Positions 13,097-13,314 of a stretch of 13,314 bases of DNA are shown in pieces. Position 1 is the stretch's first letter; each line of letters starts with the position of its first letter. The DNA lies in the NCBI GenBank assembly GCA_023414975.1, contig JAEZMI010000115.1:1-13314 (forward strand). Reading direction: 5' to 3'. The position numbers were made by a program, and so were the translations under genes. Source of the DNA: Pseudomonadota bacterium (GTDB lineage: Bacteria; Pseudomonadota; Alphaproteobacteria; Rhizobiales; Xanthobacteraceae). Under the pieces are notes generated by a model. That model made no database searches, was not told the DNA's origin, and saw only the letters and a list, made by a program, of their open reading frames with translations.

Positions 13097-13314
13097 TCAA
13101 CCAAGCCGCGCGCGGCGGTTGGCGACCCAGCGGCCGATCATCCGGTCGGCGATGATGCCGAGAAAGGCGATGGCGAGACCAGCGGAGAGGCCCTTGCCGG
13201 GATCGGCCTGCGAGATCGCTACCTGAATCTGCTTGCCGAGATCGTTCGTGCCGACGAAGGACGACACCACCAGCATGGACAGCGCCATCATGATCACCTG
13301 GTTCACCCCCAGCA
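13097..13314 (-). CDS. proW: Glycine betaine/proline ABC transporter permease, C-terminal part
   Basis: The minus-strand frame is open to the window edge and reads LGVNQVIMMALSMLVVSSF, then GLAIAFLGIIADRMIGRWV. This is the highly conserved C-terminus of ProW/OpuAB permeases, which form the membrane channel of osmoprotectant (glycine betaine, proline betaine, choline) ABC importers. About 72 residues are visible; the N-terminal part, the ATPase and the binding protein lie to the right, outside the window. The GVNQ motif and the helix pattern make the family call firm. The exact substrate is not. The gene is convergent with the cytochrome b561 gene. Confidence 0.85.
   Translation of the reverse strand, partial: LGVNQVIMMALSMLVVSSFVGTNDLGKQIQVAISQADPGKGLSAGLAIAFLGIIADRMIGRWVANRRARLG

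Overview
The window is 13.3 kb of GC-rich DNA from what looks like an alphaproteobacterium, probably of the order Hyphomicrobiales. That placement rests on base composition, dense divergent regulator/transporter pairs, a ProW-type permease and a catalase-related peroxidase/cytochrome b561 pair; it is an inference, as no rRNA or marker gene is present. There is no CRISPR array, phage block or complete mobile element.

Left part (1-1973), probably foreign. The end of an IS3-family insertion sequence (1-about 128) lies inside an MFS efflux gene, cutting it to its N-terminal half. A LysR regulator is divergent from that gene. At 1958-1973 there is an exact copy of the 3' end of an initiator tRNA (T-stem strand, acceptor strand, CCA) without the rest of the tRNA. 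A strong terminator follows about 30 bases later. This is what the far attachment site of an island integrated in tRNA-fMet looks like.

Middle part (2004-6108). A leftward operon encodes a MerR regulator, a carboxymuconolactone-decarboxylase-family protein and an exported (possible Tat) six-bladed NHL propeller. Its promoter has the 19-bp spacer typical of MerR-activated promoters. Next comes a second, intact MFS/LysR divergent pair. The two MFS/LysR intergenic regions share a spaced motif (ATCGGA-N10-CGCAATGGGTTCG) and each holds a dyad of the LysR T-N11-A type, so the modules may be related or cross-regulated. Sampled stretches of this pair look less GC-rich than the genes to its right.

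Right part (6156-11118). A short-chain dehydrogenase and an ethanolamine-permease-like APC transporter probably form a leftward operon, divergent from a LuxR-type regulator. They plausibly form an import, oxidation and sensing unit for an amino alcohol or amine. An AraC regulator is divergent from a small NAD(P)-binding oxidoreductase.

Far right (11349-13314). A membrane-anchored catalase-related peroxidase is translationally coupled to a cytochrome b561. Together they could make a quinol-fed periplasmic peroxidase. The window ends in the C-terminal part of a glycine betaine/proline ABC permease (ProW type) on the minus strand.
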